In this document: positions 24,932 through 34,049 of the stretch, piece by piece
Layout of the letters: the number at the start of each line of letters is the position of its first letter
How positions within the stretch are numbered: the first letter of the stretch is position 1
NCBI RefSeq assembly: GCF_024128855.1
Contig: NZ_JAMYDV010000025.1
Span: 1 to 39,570 of the forward strand
DNA from: Rhodovulum tesquicola
GTDB taxonomy: Bacteria > Pseudomonadota > Alphaproteobacteria > Rhodobacterales > Rhodobacteraceae
Length of the DNA: 39,570 nt
Direction of reading: 5' to 3'
Notes under the pieces: model-generated
The model's input: the letters and a program-made list of their open reading frames with translations, nothing else
Told to the model about the DNA's origin: nothing
Database searches by the model: none
Program-made: the position numbers and the translations under genes

Positions 24932-25916
24932 CGGCGGGCTCCAGTTTCTTGGCGATCGCGGCGCGGGTGTCAGCGTCGCAGAAGGCGGCGTCCAGCGCCA
25001 CCCGGTTGATCTGTGCGAAAACGTCCTCGTCCCAGCCGAAGGCATCGGCAAGCCGGTCATATTCGCGGGTCATGCTGGTGCGGAAGAAGGGCGGGTCGTC
25101 GGTCGAGACGGTGACCTTGACCCCCGCCGCGCGCAGTCGCTCGATCGGATGAGACCGCCAGTCGGGGTAGAGCCCCAGCGCGATGTTCGACCCCGGGCAG
25201 ATTTCCAGCACGATGCCGGTTTCGACCAGATGCTCGACCAGCGCGGGATCCTCGATGGCGCGCACGCCATGGCCGATGCGGTCCACCCGCAGATCGGCCA
25301 GCGCGTCCCGCACCGATTGTGGCCCGCCCCATTCGCCCGCATGCGCCGTCAGCCCCAGCCCCGCCTCGCGCGCCATGTCGAAGGCATACGCAAAGTCGCG
25401 CGGATGGCCTGCGGTTTCGTCGCCCGCGATGCCAAAGCCGACGATGAACGGACCTGCGGTTTCGGCAGCGCACAGGGCGGTCTGGCGGGCCTTGTCGGGG
25501 CCGAAATGGCGGATGCAGGTGACGATGCCGCGCAGCGTGATGCCCTGTGTCGCCTCCGCCTGTGCGGCGGCTTCCTCGATGGCATGCAGGTATTCGCGCC
25601 AGGCTGTCAGGTCGCGCCCGCCGCAGAAATCGGGCGAGAGGAAGGTTTCCAGGTAGACCACGCCCTGACCGGCGGCCTCCTCCAGCACGGCGGCGGTCAG
25701 GCGGGCGTAATCGTCGGGGCCTTGCAGCACCGAGGTCGCGGCCTCGTAGACGTCGAGAAACTGGGGAAAATCCCGGTAGGAATAGCCGCCATCGGGGGCA
25801 AAAATGCGCGAAATGTCCAGGTGCCGGGCATGCGCCATGTCGCGGATCAGCGCGGGCGGCGCGGCCCCTTCCAGGTGGTGATGCAGTTCGATCCTGGGCA
25901 GGGCGGTCAGGCTCAC
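24924..25916 (-). CDS. add: Adenosine deaminase
   Basis: 330 residues, starting with GTG at 25916, which overlaps the deoB stop as GTGA. It converts (deoxy)adenosine to (deoxy)inosine. Metal ligands are in LHHHLEG (His12, His14); the catalytic region is HAGEWGG; GHGVRA and STDDPPFF carry the remaining His and Asp ligands. A coupled start with no intergenic space shows it is part of the deo unit. A purine nucleoside phosphorylase, needed to process inosine further, is not in this window, so that step must be encoded elsewhere. Confidence 0.93.
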   Translation of the reverse strand: MSLTALPRIELHHHLEGAAPPALIRDMAHARHLDISRIFAPDGGYSYRDFPQFLDVYEAATSVLQGPDDYARLTAAVLEEAAGQGVVYLETFLSPDFCGGRDLTAWREYLHAIEEAAAQAEATQGITLRGIVTCIRHFGPDKARQTALCAAETAGPFIVGFGIAGDETAGHPRDFAYAFDMAREAGLGLTAHAGEWGGPQSVRDALADLRVDRIGHGVRAIEDPALVEHLVETGIVLEICPGSNIALGLYPDWRSHPIERLRAAGVKVTVSTDDPPFFRTSMTREYDRLADAFGWDEDVFAQINRVALDAAFCDADTRAAIAKKLEPADV

Positions 25917-27124
25917 AGGAAACTCCGTCCCGGCCCTTGCGCGGGCACGTCCAGATGCGCGGCGATGCTGGCCGCGACATCGGCAAAGGCGACAAGGCCG
26001 ACCGCGCGGGGACCAAGCCCGGCCCCCAGCACCGGCACGCGCTCGCGGGTATGGTCGGTGCCGGGCCAGGTCGGGTCGTTGCCATGGTCGGCGGTGATCA
26101 GGATCAGGTCGCCCGGCCGCATCCGGGCGAAGACGCGGGGCAGTTGCGCGTCGAACCATTCCAGCGCGCGGGCATAGCCCGCAACGTCCCGCCTGTGGCC
26201 ATAAAGGCTGTCGAACTCGACGAAATTGGTGAATGTCAGGCTGCCCTCGGGGGCCTCGTCCATCAGCGCGACCCAATGCTCCATCAGCTCGGCATCGCTG
26301 CCCTTGCGCAGCTCGTCGATGCCGCGCATCGAAAAGATGTCGCCGATCTTGCCGATGGCCTGCACCCGCCGCCCCGCCCCCTGCACCCAGTCGCAGAGCG
26401 TGGGCGCGGGCGGGGCGATGGCGTAGTCGTGGCGGTTCTGCGTGCGGGTGAAGCCGGTTTCGGGGCTGCCGACAAAGGGGCGCGCGATCACCCGCCCCAC
26501 CCGCATCGCATGCAGGCGGGGCGCGATCGCCTCGCAAAGCCGCAACAGCCGGTCAAGACCGAAGGCCTGTTCATGGGCGGCGATCTGGAACACGCTGTCG
26601 GCCGAGGTGTAGAGGATCGGCCAGCCGGTCCGAAGATGTTCCTCGCCCAGTTGCGCAACGATCTCGGTGCCCGAGGCGTGGCAATTGCCCAGCGTGCCCT
26701 CCGTCCCGGCCAATCGACGCATCTCGGCCAGCAGGGCTTCGGGGAAGGCTGGCAGCTCGCGCGGGAAATAATGCCAGTCCCAAGGCACCGGCACGCCCGC
26801 CAGTTCCCAATGCCCCGACGGCGTGTCCTTGCCGGGCGAACTTTCGGTCGCCGCGCCCCACAGCCCCTGCGGCGCGGCGCCCAGCCCCGGAGGGGTTTCG
26901 CCGCTGGCCAGCCGGATCGCGGCGCCAAGGCCCAGATTGTCGAGATTGTGCAAGTTCATTGGGCCTCTTCGACCGGTATCGGCGGCGCCTGCGGCACAGG
27001 CATGTGCGATATGTGCAAGCGTGTTCGCACCTGTATCCGGTATTCCCTCGCTGAAGAAGGCGCCCGCATCGGGTGCCCCGCCGCAGCCCACGGAATCGAT
27101 CACCACCAGAAAGGCGCGTGTCAC
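25913..27124 (-). CDS. deoB: Phosphopentomutase
   Basis: 403 residues; the GTG start at 27124 overlaps the deoA stop as GTGA. It interconverts (deoxy)ribose 1-phosphate and 5-phosphate. It is an alkaline-phosphatase-superfamily metalloenzyme: the N-terminal VIDSVGCGGAPDA carries the first metal Asp, TESSPGKDTPSGHWE holds the phosphorylated Thr region, and ITADHGNDPTWPGTDHTRE carries the second metal cluster. Length is normal. It takes deoxyribose 1-phosphate from DeoA, upstream in the same unit; the aldolase DeoC that would follow is not encoded here. Confidence 0.95.
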   Translation of the reverse strand: MTRAFLVVIDSVGCGGAPDAGAFFSEGIPDTGANTLAHIAHACAAGAADTGRRGPMNLHNLDNLGLGAAIRLASGETPPGLGAAPQGLWGAATESSPGKDTPSGHWELAGVPVPWDWHYFPRELPAFPEALLAEMRRLAGTEGTLGNCHASGTEIVAQLGEEHLRTGWPILYTSADSVFQIAAHEQAFGLDRLLRLCEAIAPRLHAMRVGRVIARPFVGSPETGFTRTQNRHDYAIAPPAPTLCDWVQGAGRRVQAIGKIGDIFSMRGIDELRKGSDAELMEHWVALMDEAPEGSLTFTNFVEFDSLYGHRRDVAGYARALEWFDAQLPRVFARMRPGDLILITADHGNDPTWPGTDHTRERVPVLGAGLGPRAVGLVAFADVAASIAAHLDVPAQGPGRSFL

Positions 27125-28431
27125 CGCATTATCCTCTGATGCACCAGCGGCGGGATCTCGGGCACGCTGTCGCCCAGCCGGAAGGCCGCCAGAACGGCTC
27201 TTGCCGCCGCCTCGGCATCCTCCTCGCAGGAGGCATGAACCAGCGCCAATGGCTGGCCCGCGCCGATATCCTCGCCCAGCCCGGCGATCTCGGACAGCCC
27301 GACCGAGGGGTTGATCCGGTCGCCCTCGCGCCGCCGCCCGCCGCCCAGCGCGACGACCGCCAGACCCAGCGCCTCGCCGTCGATGGCCTGCACGATGCCG
27401 CCCTCGTTATCCACCACTTCCTGGATCACGGGCGAGGCGGGCAGGCGGTCGGGCCAGCGTTCGACGAAATCCAGCGGCCCGCCGAGTTCCGCGACCATCT
27501 CGCCGAATTTCAGCGCGGCCTCGCCCGATTCCAGCGCCTGCGCGATCCGCCCGGAACCGTCCGCCGCATCATGCGCCAGCCCGCCCAGCGCCAGCACCTC
27601 GCCACCCAGCGCGCAGGTGATGTCCCACAGCGCGGGCGTGATGCCGGTCCCGGTCAGCGTCTCCATCACCTCGATGACTTCCAGCGCATTGCCCGCGGCG
27701 CCGACCAGCGGCTGCGACATGTCGGTGATCAGCGCCGTCGTCATGCAGCCCGCGCCCTGTGCCGTCGAGACCAGCGCGCGGGCCAGTTCCTCGGCCTCGT
27801 CCAGCGTCTTCATGAAGGCGCCCGAGCCGACCTTGACATCGAGCACCAGCGCCTCCAGCCCGGCGGCCAGCTTCTTGGACAGGATCGAGGCGGTGATCAG
27901 GTCGATGCTCTCGACCGTGGCGGACACGTCGCGCACCGCGTAAAGTCGGCGGTCGGCGGGTGCGATATCGGCCGAGGCCCCGACGATGGCACAGCCGATC
28001 TCGGCGGTGATCGACTTCAGTTGCGAAATGCCGATCTGCGTGCGGTAGCCGGGGATCGCCTCCAGCTTGTCCAGCGTGCCGCCCGTGTGCCCCAGCCCGC
28101 GGCCCGAAATCATCGGCACGAAGGCCCCGCAGGCCGCAAGCGCGGGCGCAAGGACCAGCGACACGCAATCGCCGATGCCGCCCGAGGAATGCTTGTCCAG
28201 CACGGGGCCGGGCAGGTCCCAGTCCAGCACCTTGCCGCTGTCGCGCATCGCGCGCGTCAGCCCGACGCGTTCGGGCGTGGTCAGACCGTTCAGCAGCACC
28301 GCCATGGCAAAGGCGCCCGCCTGCGCATCGGTGACCCCGCCGCTGGCCAGCCCCCGGGCGAACCAGCCCAGTTCGTCTTCGGACAGCGGTGCGCCGTCGC
28401 GCGCCTTGGCGATGATGCCGCGCGCATCCAT
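27121..28431 (-). CDS. deoA: Thymidine phosphorylase
   Basis: 436 residues. It cleaves thymidine or deoxyuridine with phosphate to base and deoxyribose 1-phosphate. The signature is SGRGLGHTGGTLDKLEAIPG, and DKHSSGGIGDCVSL forms the phosphate-binding glycine loop. LDVKVGSGAFMKT is also conserved. The ATG at 28431 overlaps the cdd stop by one base (TGATG). It is the second gene of the salvage unit. Family alternatives (pyrimidine-nucleoside phosphorylase) are less likely given the length and the deoB neighbour. Confidence 0.95.
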   Translation of the reverse strand: MDARGIIAKARDGAPLSEDELGWFARGLASGGVTDAQAGAFAMAVLLNGLTTPERVGLTRAMRDSGKVLDWDLPGPVLDKHSSGGIGDCVSLVLAPALAACGAFVPMISGRGLGHTGGTLDKLEAIPGYRTQIGISQLKSITAEIGCAIVGASADIAPADRRLYAVRDVSATVESIDLITASILSKKLAAGLEALVLDVKVGSGAFMKTLDEAEELARALVSTAQGAGCMTTALITDMSQPLVGAAGNALEVIEVMETLTGTGITPALWDITCALGGEVLALGGLAHDAADGSGRIAQALESGEAALKFGEMVAELGGPLDFVERWPDRLPASPVIQEVVDNEGGIVQAIDGEALGLAVVALGGGRRREGDRINPSVGLSEIAGLGEDIGAGQPLALVHASCEEDAEAAARAVLAAFRLGDSVPEIPPLVHQRIMR

Positions 28432-28823
28432 CAACGCCGACCCATCTGGGCGACCGAGAAGGCGCCGGGCAGCAATTCGCCCACGGTCATCACAAGCGTC
28501 TCTCCCGCCAGCGTGGCCATGGTCACGGGGACATCCGGCGCGGCGAATTCGGCCAGTTTCTGGCGGCAGCCGCCGCAGGGGGTGACGGGGGCGGGGCCGT
28601 CCGCGATCACCGCCACCTCGACGATCTCGCGACAGCCCGCGGCCACCATCGCGGCGATCGCGCCCGCCTCGGCGCATGTGCCCTCGGGCGAGGCGATATT
28701 CTCCACGTTGCAGCCCGCGTAGATCGCCCCGTCGGCCCCGCGGATCGCCGCGCCCACCTTGAATCGCGAATAGGGGGCGTGGGCGTTTTCGCGCACCGCG
28801 CGGGCAGCGGATATCAGCGGCAT
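28431..28823 (-). CDS. cdd: Cytidine deaminase
   Basis: 130 residues, the tetrameric short form. It deaminates cytidine and deoxycytidine to uridine and deoxyuridine. Zinc ligands are Cys in TCAEAGAIAA, in which the cysteine takes the place of His seen in longer forms, and two Cys in TPCGGCRQ; the adjacent Glu is catalytic. NVENIASPEG contacts the ribose. The ATG at 28823 has GAAGGAGAG upstream. It leads the cdd-deoA-deoB-add-upp operon and is divergent from prpE. Confidence 0.95.
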   Translation of the reverse strand: MPLISAARAVRENAHAPYSRFKVGAAIRGADGAIYAGCNVENIASPEGTCAEAGAIAAMVAAGCREIVEVAVIADGPAPVTPCGGCRQKLAEFAAPDVPVTMATLAGETLVMTVGELLPGAFSVAQMGRR

Positions 28824-28860
28824 AGGGCTCTCCTTCGCCGCCAATCTGCGGCGGCCCCGC

Positions 28861-28884
28861 CGGGGATGCAAGAGCACATCCCCG
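28861..28884. other. Hairpin in the cdd/prpE divergent region
   Basis: A perfect eight-pair stem CGGGGATG/CATCCCCG with an eight-base loop lies 37 bases before the cdd start and 91 before prpE. It could be an operator or simply an mRNA leader hairpin. Confidence 0.3.
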
Positions 28885-28975
28885 CCCCTCGGCCGGGACT
28901 GCGCGGGTTTGGATCTTGCGCAGCCGCGCCTGCCTGCGTAACAGAATTTCGCACACCAAATGAGGGACAGCGATC

Positions 28976-30871
28976 ATGGGCTATGCCGCGCTTTACGAGG
29001 GCTGGAAGAGCGATCCGGAAGGCTTCTGGATGCAGGCCGCCGAGGCCATCGACTGGGTGAAGAAGCCCAGCAAGGCGCTGTTCGACGAGAACGCCCCGAA
29101 CTACGAGTGGTTCGTGGACGGCATGGTCAACACCTGCTGGAACGCGGTGGACCGGCATGTGGAAAACGGCCGCGGCGACCAGGTGGCGATCATCTATGAC
29201 AGCCCGGTGACCGGCACGCGGAAGTCGATCTCCTATGTCATGCTGCGCAACCGCGTCGCCCAACTGGCCGGCGCCCTGCGCGCCAAGGGCGTCGAAAAGG
29301 GCGACCGGGTCATCATCTACATGCCGATGATTCCCGAGGCGCTGGAGGCGATGCTGGCCTGTTCCCGCCTGGGCGCGATCCATTCGGTGGTCTTCGGCGG
29401 CTTCGCCGCGCATGAACTCGCCGTGCGGATCGACGATGCCAAGCCGAAATGCATCATCGCCGCCAGTTGCGGGATCGAACCGGGCCGCATCGTGCATTAC
29501 AAGCCGCTGCTCGACGGCGCGTTGGAGCAGTCCACCCACCAGCCCGATTTCTGCGTGATCTTCCAGCGCGAGCAGGAAGTGGCGCAACTGAAAGAGGGGC
29601 GCGACGTCAACTGGCACGGCTTCCAGTATGGTGTGCAGCCCGCCGAATGCGTGCCGGTCGAGGGCAACCACCCGGCCTATATCCTTTACACCTCGGGCAC
29701 CACGGGCCAGCCCAAGGGCGTCGTGCGGCCGACCGCCGGGCATCTGGTGGCGCTGAACTGGACGATGAAGAACATCTACGATGTCGATCCCGGCGACGTG
29801 TTCTGGGCGGCCTCGGACGTGGGCTGGGTCGTGGGCCACAGCTATATCTGCTACGCGCCGCTGATCCACGGCAACACCACCGTCGTCTTCGAGGGCAAGC
29901 CCATCGGCACGCCCGATGCGGGCACGTTCTGGCGGGTGATCTCGGAACACAAGGTCAAGAGCTTCTTCACCGCGCCGACCGCCTTCCGCGCGATCAAGCG
30001 GTCGGACCCGAATGGCGAATTCGTCAACAAGTACGACCTGACCGGGTTGCGAGCGCTGTTCCTGGCGGGTGAACGCGCCGATCCCGACACGATCAAATGG
30101 GCCCAGCGCATGCTGGGCGTGCCGGTGATCGACCATTGGTGGCAGACCGAAACCGGTTGGGCCATCGCGGGCAACCCGCTGGGCATCGAGAAGCTTCCCG
30201 TGAAGATCGGCAGCCCCTCGGTCGCGATGCCGGGCTTCGACGTGCATGTTCTGGACGAGGGCGGGCACGAGGTCGCGCCGGGCACGCTGGGCGCCATCGC
30301 GATCAAGCTGCCCTTGCCCCCCGGAACGCTGCCGACGCTGTGGAACGCGCCCGAACGGTTCCACAAATCCTATCTCAGCCATTTCCCCGGCTATTACGAA
30401 ACCGGCGATGCGGGCTACAAGGACGAGGACGGCTATCTCTACATCATGGCGCGCACCGACGATGTCATCAACGTGGCCGGGCACCGCCTGTCCACCGGCG
30501 CGATGGAGGAGGTTCTGGCCAGCCACCCGGACGTTGCCGAATGCGCGGTGATCGGCGTGGCCGACGAGTTGAAGGGGCAATTGCCGCTGGGTTTCCTGTG
30601 CCTGACCTCGGGGGTGACCCGTGACCATGGCGAGATCGTCAAGGAATGCGTCAACCTGGTGCGCGACCAGATCGGTCCGGTCGCGGCGTTCAAGCTCGCT
30701 GTGGTGGTGGACCGGCTGCCCAAGACGCGCTCGGGCAAGATCCTGCGCGGGACGATGTGCAAGATCGCCGACGGGCAGGAATTCAAGATGCCCGCCACCA
30801 TCGACGACCCCGCGATCCTCGATGAGATCGCCCAGGCGCTGCGGGTCCTGGGCTATCCCCAGGCCGCCTGA
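28976..30871 (+). CDS. prpE: Propionate--CoA ligase
   Basis: 631 residues. It makes propionyl-CoA from propionate, ATP and CoA, and is close to acetyl-CoA synthetase. Motifs are YTSGTTGQPKGVVRP (about 238-252), WWQTETGWAIAGN, YYETGDAGYKDEDGYL, the hinge region ARTDDVINVAGHRLSTG, and the catalytic Lys588 in TRSGK, which is the site of reversible acetylation in relatives. The N-terminus YAALYEGWKSDPEGFW is typical of PrpE rather than Acs. The ribosome-binding site is GAGGGACAGCG. It is a single gene divergent from cdd. Propionyl-CoA from it would enter the ethylmalonyl/methylmalonyl route, whose genes are not here. Confidence 0.92.
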   Translation: MGYAALYEGWKSDPEGFWMQAAEAIDWVKKPSKALFDENAPNYEWFVDGMVNTCWNAVDRHVENGRGDQVAIIYDSPVTGTRKSISYVMLRNRVAQLAGALRAKGVEKGDRVIIYMPMIPEALEAMLACSRLGAIHSVVFGGFAAHELAVRIDDAKPKCIIAASCGIEPGRIVHYKPLLDGALEQSTHQPDFCVIFQREQEVAQLKEGRDVNWHGFQYGVQPAECVPVEGNHPAYILYTSGTTGQPKGVVRPTAGHLVALNWTMKNIYDVDPGDVFWAASDVGWVVGHSYICYAPLIHGNTTVVFEGKPIGTPDAGTFWRVISEHKVKSFFTAPTAFRAIKRSDPNGEFVNKYDLTGLRALFLAGERADPDTIKWAQRMLGVPVIDHWWQTETGWAIAGNPLGIEKLPVKIGSPSVAMPGFDVHVLDEGGHEVAPGTLGAIAIKLPLPPGTLPTLWNAPERFHKSYLSHFPGYYETGDAGYKDEDGYLYIMARTDDVINVAGHRLSTGAMEEVLASHPDVAECAVIGVADELKGQLPLGFLCLTSGVTRDHGEIVKECVNLVRDQIGPVAAFKLAVVVDRLPKTRSGKILRGTMCKIADGQEFKMPATIDDPAILDEIAQALRVLGYPQAA

Positions 30872-30931
30872 GCCGCCCGGAAGACGGCCCATTCCGGTGC
30901 GCGCCGCGCCGACATGGGCCGACCGGTGCCG

Positions 30932-30951
30932 ACCTGCCTTATTAGACAGGT
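30932..30951. promoter_or_regulatory. lux-box-like 20-bp palindrome, candidate LuxR-type binding site
   Basis: ACCTGCCTTATTAGACAGGT keeps the ACCTG-N10-CAGGT arms of the canonical lux box exactly. Its centre (30941.5) is about 44 bases upstream of a plausible start site, judged from a TAGACT -10 at 30974-30979; the usual class II position is -42.5. It sits 57 bases before the hybrid kinase ATG. Central bases deviate from the consensus, so this is tentative. Confidence 0.5.
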
Positions 30952-31008
30952 TGGTCCGGTCCCGGGCGGCGGCTAGACTGAGGCGATGCAACCTTTACGA
31001 GTGCTCCC

Positions 31009-32592
31009 ATGGTTAGCCTGCCTGTTCCGGATGCAGCGGCCGCGGTGACGGACATGCCGGGGACGCGGCGGGCCGGGACGGGGATGCAAGGGGATGAAGG
31101 GGCGCAATCCCCGCGCAACCGTGCTGCCATGCTGGGCCACGACATACGCGCCGCGATCTCCGATATTCTCGGCGGGCTTGCGCTTGCCGACCTGTCCGTG
31201 CTCGACCCCACTTCCAGACTGCAACTTCAACGTGTGCAAAGCTCCGCCGAGCAGCTGGTGCGGCTGACCGACGAGACGCTGGCCCTGGTCACCGGGGACG
31301 ACTCGCCCCGGGCCGATCCGCCGGTGCAGACCAGCCTCGGCCCTTTCCTCGACCGGATCGCGGCGCGATGGCATGCCCATGCCGGTGCGCGTGGGCTGGG
31401 CTTCTGCCTGGACCGGGCCGATGACCTGCCCACCGCGATCGGCACCGATCCCGCCGCGCTGGAGCGGATCCTGTCCAACATGATCGCCAACGCGGTGAAA
31501 TACAGCCCCGTCGGAGAGGTGCGGCTGCGCGTGCATCTGGGCCCGCAAGAGGCGCTCTGCCTGCGCGTGCGCGACACCGGCCCCGGCTTTTCCGAGGCGG
31601 CGATGGCGCGGCTTTTTGATTTCGCCGGCCGGCCCGAGGACAGCGGCCAGCCCGGCACCGGGCTGGGCCTGCATATCGTGCGTGACCTCGCCCAGCGCAT
31701 CCGCGGCCAGATCCAGGTGGCGAACGCGGCCGAGGGCGGCGCCGAGGTCTCGCTGATCCTGCCGCGCCGGGCCTGGGCGCCGGGGATCGAGGCACCGTCG
31801 GCGGCGGCGGACCTGCCCGATCTGGGCGGTTGCTCCGTGCTGGTGGCCGAGGACAACCCCACCAACCGGCTTCTGGTGCAGCAGATGCTGGAAACGCTGG
31901 GCGCCGAGGTCACGCTGGTCGAGGATGGCGAGGAAGCGGCCGAGGCGCTGGCCGACCGCCGCTTCGATCTGGTGCTGGTCGATATCGAGATGCCGCGGCT
32001 GTCGGGGATCGACGTGATCCGCCGGTTGCGCGCGGCCGAGGGCGATGGACCGGCCTCGCCGGTTCTGGCGATCACCGCCTTCGTGCTGTCGGCGAACCGC
32101 GACCAGATCTATGACGCAGGCGCCGACGGGATCCTTGCCAAGCCGATCCTCAGCCTCGACGCGTTCGGCGAGGCGATTGCCCGGGTGCTGACGAAACGCA
32201 CCGCCCCCCTGTCCGGAACGACGACGGGCGTGCCCTTCGACCCTGTCCATCTCGACCGGCTGCTGGCGCTGGCGGGCCCCGAGGACGGGCGCGAATTGCT
32301 GCGCCGGATGCGCGAGGATTTCGGCACGGTCAAGGGCGGTCTTGCCGAGGGGCAGGCACGCGGCGACCTGGCGCTGATCCGGTCGCGGACCCATGTGCTG
32401 ATCTCGCTGGCCGGCGCGCTGGGGAATGTCGCGCTGCAGGCCGAGGCCGAGGCGCTGAACGCCGCCGCCCTGACCCAGGACCGGGCAACGGTCGCGGGCC
32501 TTCTGCCGCGGGTGATGCAGGCGGTCGATGCGCTGCGCACCGCGATCGGCGGCGAGCTTGACACCCGTTTCGCAGCGGAGGCCGCCGGATGA
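31009..32592 (+). CDS. Soluble hybrid histidine kinase with receiver and HPt domains
   Basis: 527 residues and no membrane segment. Order: a 35-residue leader; HisKA with phospho-His44 in MLGHDIRAAISD; an ATPase domain with N box NMIANAVKYSP, DTGPGF and GTGLGLHIV; a receiver with VAEDN and phospho-Asp325 in LVDIEMPRLSG; and an HPt-like domain with His462 in RTHVLISLAGALG. All the steps of a phosphorelay are in one chain. No input domain is evident, so the signal may come through a partner or through the short leader. Its stop overlaps the ATG of the sigma54-type regulator (ATGA), its obvious output. A lux-box-like site lies upstream. The layout recalls LuxQ/LuxU/LuxO signalling. Confidence 0.88.
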   Translation: MVSLPVPDAAAAVTDMPGTRRAGTGMQGDEGAQSPRNRAAMLGHDIRAAISDILGGLALADLSVLDPTSRLQLQRVQSSAEQLVRLTDETLALVTGDDSPRADPPVQTSLGPFLDRIAARWHAHAGARGLGFCLDRADDLPTAIGTDPAALERILSNMIANAVKYSPVGEVRLRVHLGPQEALCLRVRDTGPGFSEAAMARLFDFAGRPEDSGQPGTGLGLHIVRDLAQRIRGQIQVANAAEGGAEVSLILPRRAWAPGIEAPSAAADLPDLGGCSVLVAEDNPTNRLLVQQMLETLGAEVTLVEDGEEAAEALADRRFDLVLVDIEMPRLSGIDVIRRLRAAEGDGPASPVLAITAFVLSANRDQIYDAGADGILAKPILSLDAFGEAIARVLTKRTAPLSGTTTGVPFDPVHLDRLLALAGPEDGRELLRRMREDFGTVKGGLAEGQARGDLALIRSRTHVLISLAGALGNVALQAEAEALNAAALTQDRATVAGLLPRVMQAVDALRTAIGGELDTRFAAEAAG

Positions 32593-34004
32593 AGCCGCCC
32601 TTGCTGCTGATCGAGGACACGCCCTCGCTGCAGATGGTCTACGAGTCGGTGCTGCGCGGTGCGGGCCATGCGGTGGTCTCGGCCCCGACGGCGGCCGAGG
32701 GGCTGGAGCGGTTCCGCGAGCTGCGCCCGGCGGTGGTGCTGCTGGACCTGATGCTGCCCGACCGGCCCGGACAGGCGGTGCTGCAGGACATCCTCGCCGC
32801 CGCGCCCGAGACGCGGGTGATCGTCATCACCGCCAATGGCTCGATCAACCGCGCGGTCGAGGCGATGCGCGCGGGGGCCTATGAATTCCTGCTCAAGCCC
32901 TTCAACGAACAGCGTTTTCTTCACGCCGTGGAAACGGCGCTGGCCGAGCGGTCGGCCAATGGCGGCACCAGCCCGCCCGCCCCTCGCCAGGGCGATGGCG
33001 CGGCCGCCGAGTTCGTGGGCAGTTCGCCCCAGATGCAGGCGGTCTATGGCCGGATCGCCTCGGTGGCGCGCTCGATGGCGACGGTGTTCATCACCGGCGA
33101 AAGCGGCACCGGCAAGGAGATCTGCGCCCAGGCGGTGCATGCCGCCTCCTCCCGCGCGACCGGTCCCTTCGTGCCGCTGAATTGCGCCGCGATCCCGCGC
33201 GACCTGCTGGAATCCGAGGTGTTCGGCCATCTCAAGGGCGCCTTCACCGGGGCGCTGGCCGACAAGCCGGGCGCCGCGGCCGTGGCCGATGGCGGCACGC
33301 TGTTTCTGGACGAGATCTGCGAGATGGACTCGGCGCTGCAGACCAAGCTGTTGCGCTTCCTGCAGACATCGACGATCCAGCCGATCGGCGCAGCCCATCC
33401 CCGCAAGGTGAATGTGCGCATCGTCTGCGCCACCAACCGCGACCCGCTGGACGAGGTCCATCGCGGCCGCTTTCGCGAAGACCTTTACTACCGGCTGCAT
33501 GTGGTTCCGATCCACCTGCCCCCCCTGCGCGAACGCGGCGAGGACGTGATCGAGATCGGCCAGGCGGCACTGGCGCGGCTCTCGGCCGAGGAAGGGCGGC
33601 GCTTCACCGGGCTCGCCCCCGAGGTCGCGGCGCTGTTCCGCCGCCTGCCCTGGCCCGGCAATGTGCGCCAGTTGCTGAACGTGCTGCGCCATGCGGTCGT
33701 GCTGCATGACGCGCCCGAGGTCACGCTGGACATGCTGCCCGCCGCGCTGCAACAGGACGGCGAACACCAGCCCGACCGCACGGCATTGCAGGCGCAGGAC
33801 GATCATCCGGCGCTGGCCGTCGACGACCTGGTCGGGCGCACGCTGGCCGAGATCGAACAGATCGTGATCGAGCAGACCATCGCCCGCGAAGGCGGCTCGC
33901 TGCCGCGGGCGGCGCGGGTGCTGGACGTCTCGCCCTCGACCCTCTACCGCAAGCGCGAGGCATGGGGCCGCAGGGATGGCTCCGTCGAAGACCAGGAGTT
34001 CTAG
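32589..34004 (+). CDS. Sigma54-dependent response regulator (NtrC/LuxO type)
   Basis: 471 residues. The receiver (1-118) has the acidic pocket IEDTPS and phospho-Asp53 in LLDLMLPD. The AAA+ domain has Walker A GESGTGKE (about 171-178), the intact sigma54 contact loop GAFTGA (217-222), Walker [13 protein letters not shown], and the R-finger region. A Fis-type helix-turn-helix closes the protein ([22 protein letters not shown], about 438-459). It should activate sigma54 promoters after phosphorylation by the HPt of the upstream kinase, to which it is translationally coupled. The 17-residue tail after the helix-turn-helix is acidic. Targets are unknown; no clear -24/-12 promoter was seen in the window. 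Confidence 0.92.
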   Translation: MKPPLLLIEDTPSLQMVYESVLRGAGHAVVSAPTAAEGLERFRELRPAVVLLDLMLPDRPGQAVLQDILAAAPETRVIVITANGSINRAVEAMRAGAYEFLLKPFNEQRFLHAVETALAERSANGGTSPPAPRQGDGAAAEFVGSSPQMQAVYGRIASVARSMATVFITGESGTGKEICAQAVHAASSRATGPFVPLNCAAIPRDLLESEVFGHLKGAFTGALADKPGAAAVADGGTLFLDEICEMDSALQTKLLRFLQTSTIQPIGAAHPRKVNVRIVCATNRDPLDEVHRGRFREDLYYRLHVVPIHLPPLRERGEDVIEIGQAALARLSAEEGRRFTGLAPEVAALFRRLPWPGNVRQLLNVLRHAVVLHDAPEVTLDMLPAALQQDGEHQPDRTALQAQDDHPALAVDDLVGRTLAEIEQIVIEQTIAREGGSLPRAARVLDVSPSTLYRKREAWGRRDGSVEDQEF

Positions 34005-34049
34005 GAAGAAATCGCAGCAAAGCCCTTGTTCAAGGACTTGCGCCTGGCT

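Noticed and set aside
34005-34049. Possible terminator between the sigma54 regulator and NAD kinase genes
   Set aside because: The CCTTG/CAAGG dyad would leave a two-base loop, too tight for a stable hairpin.
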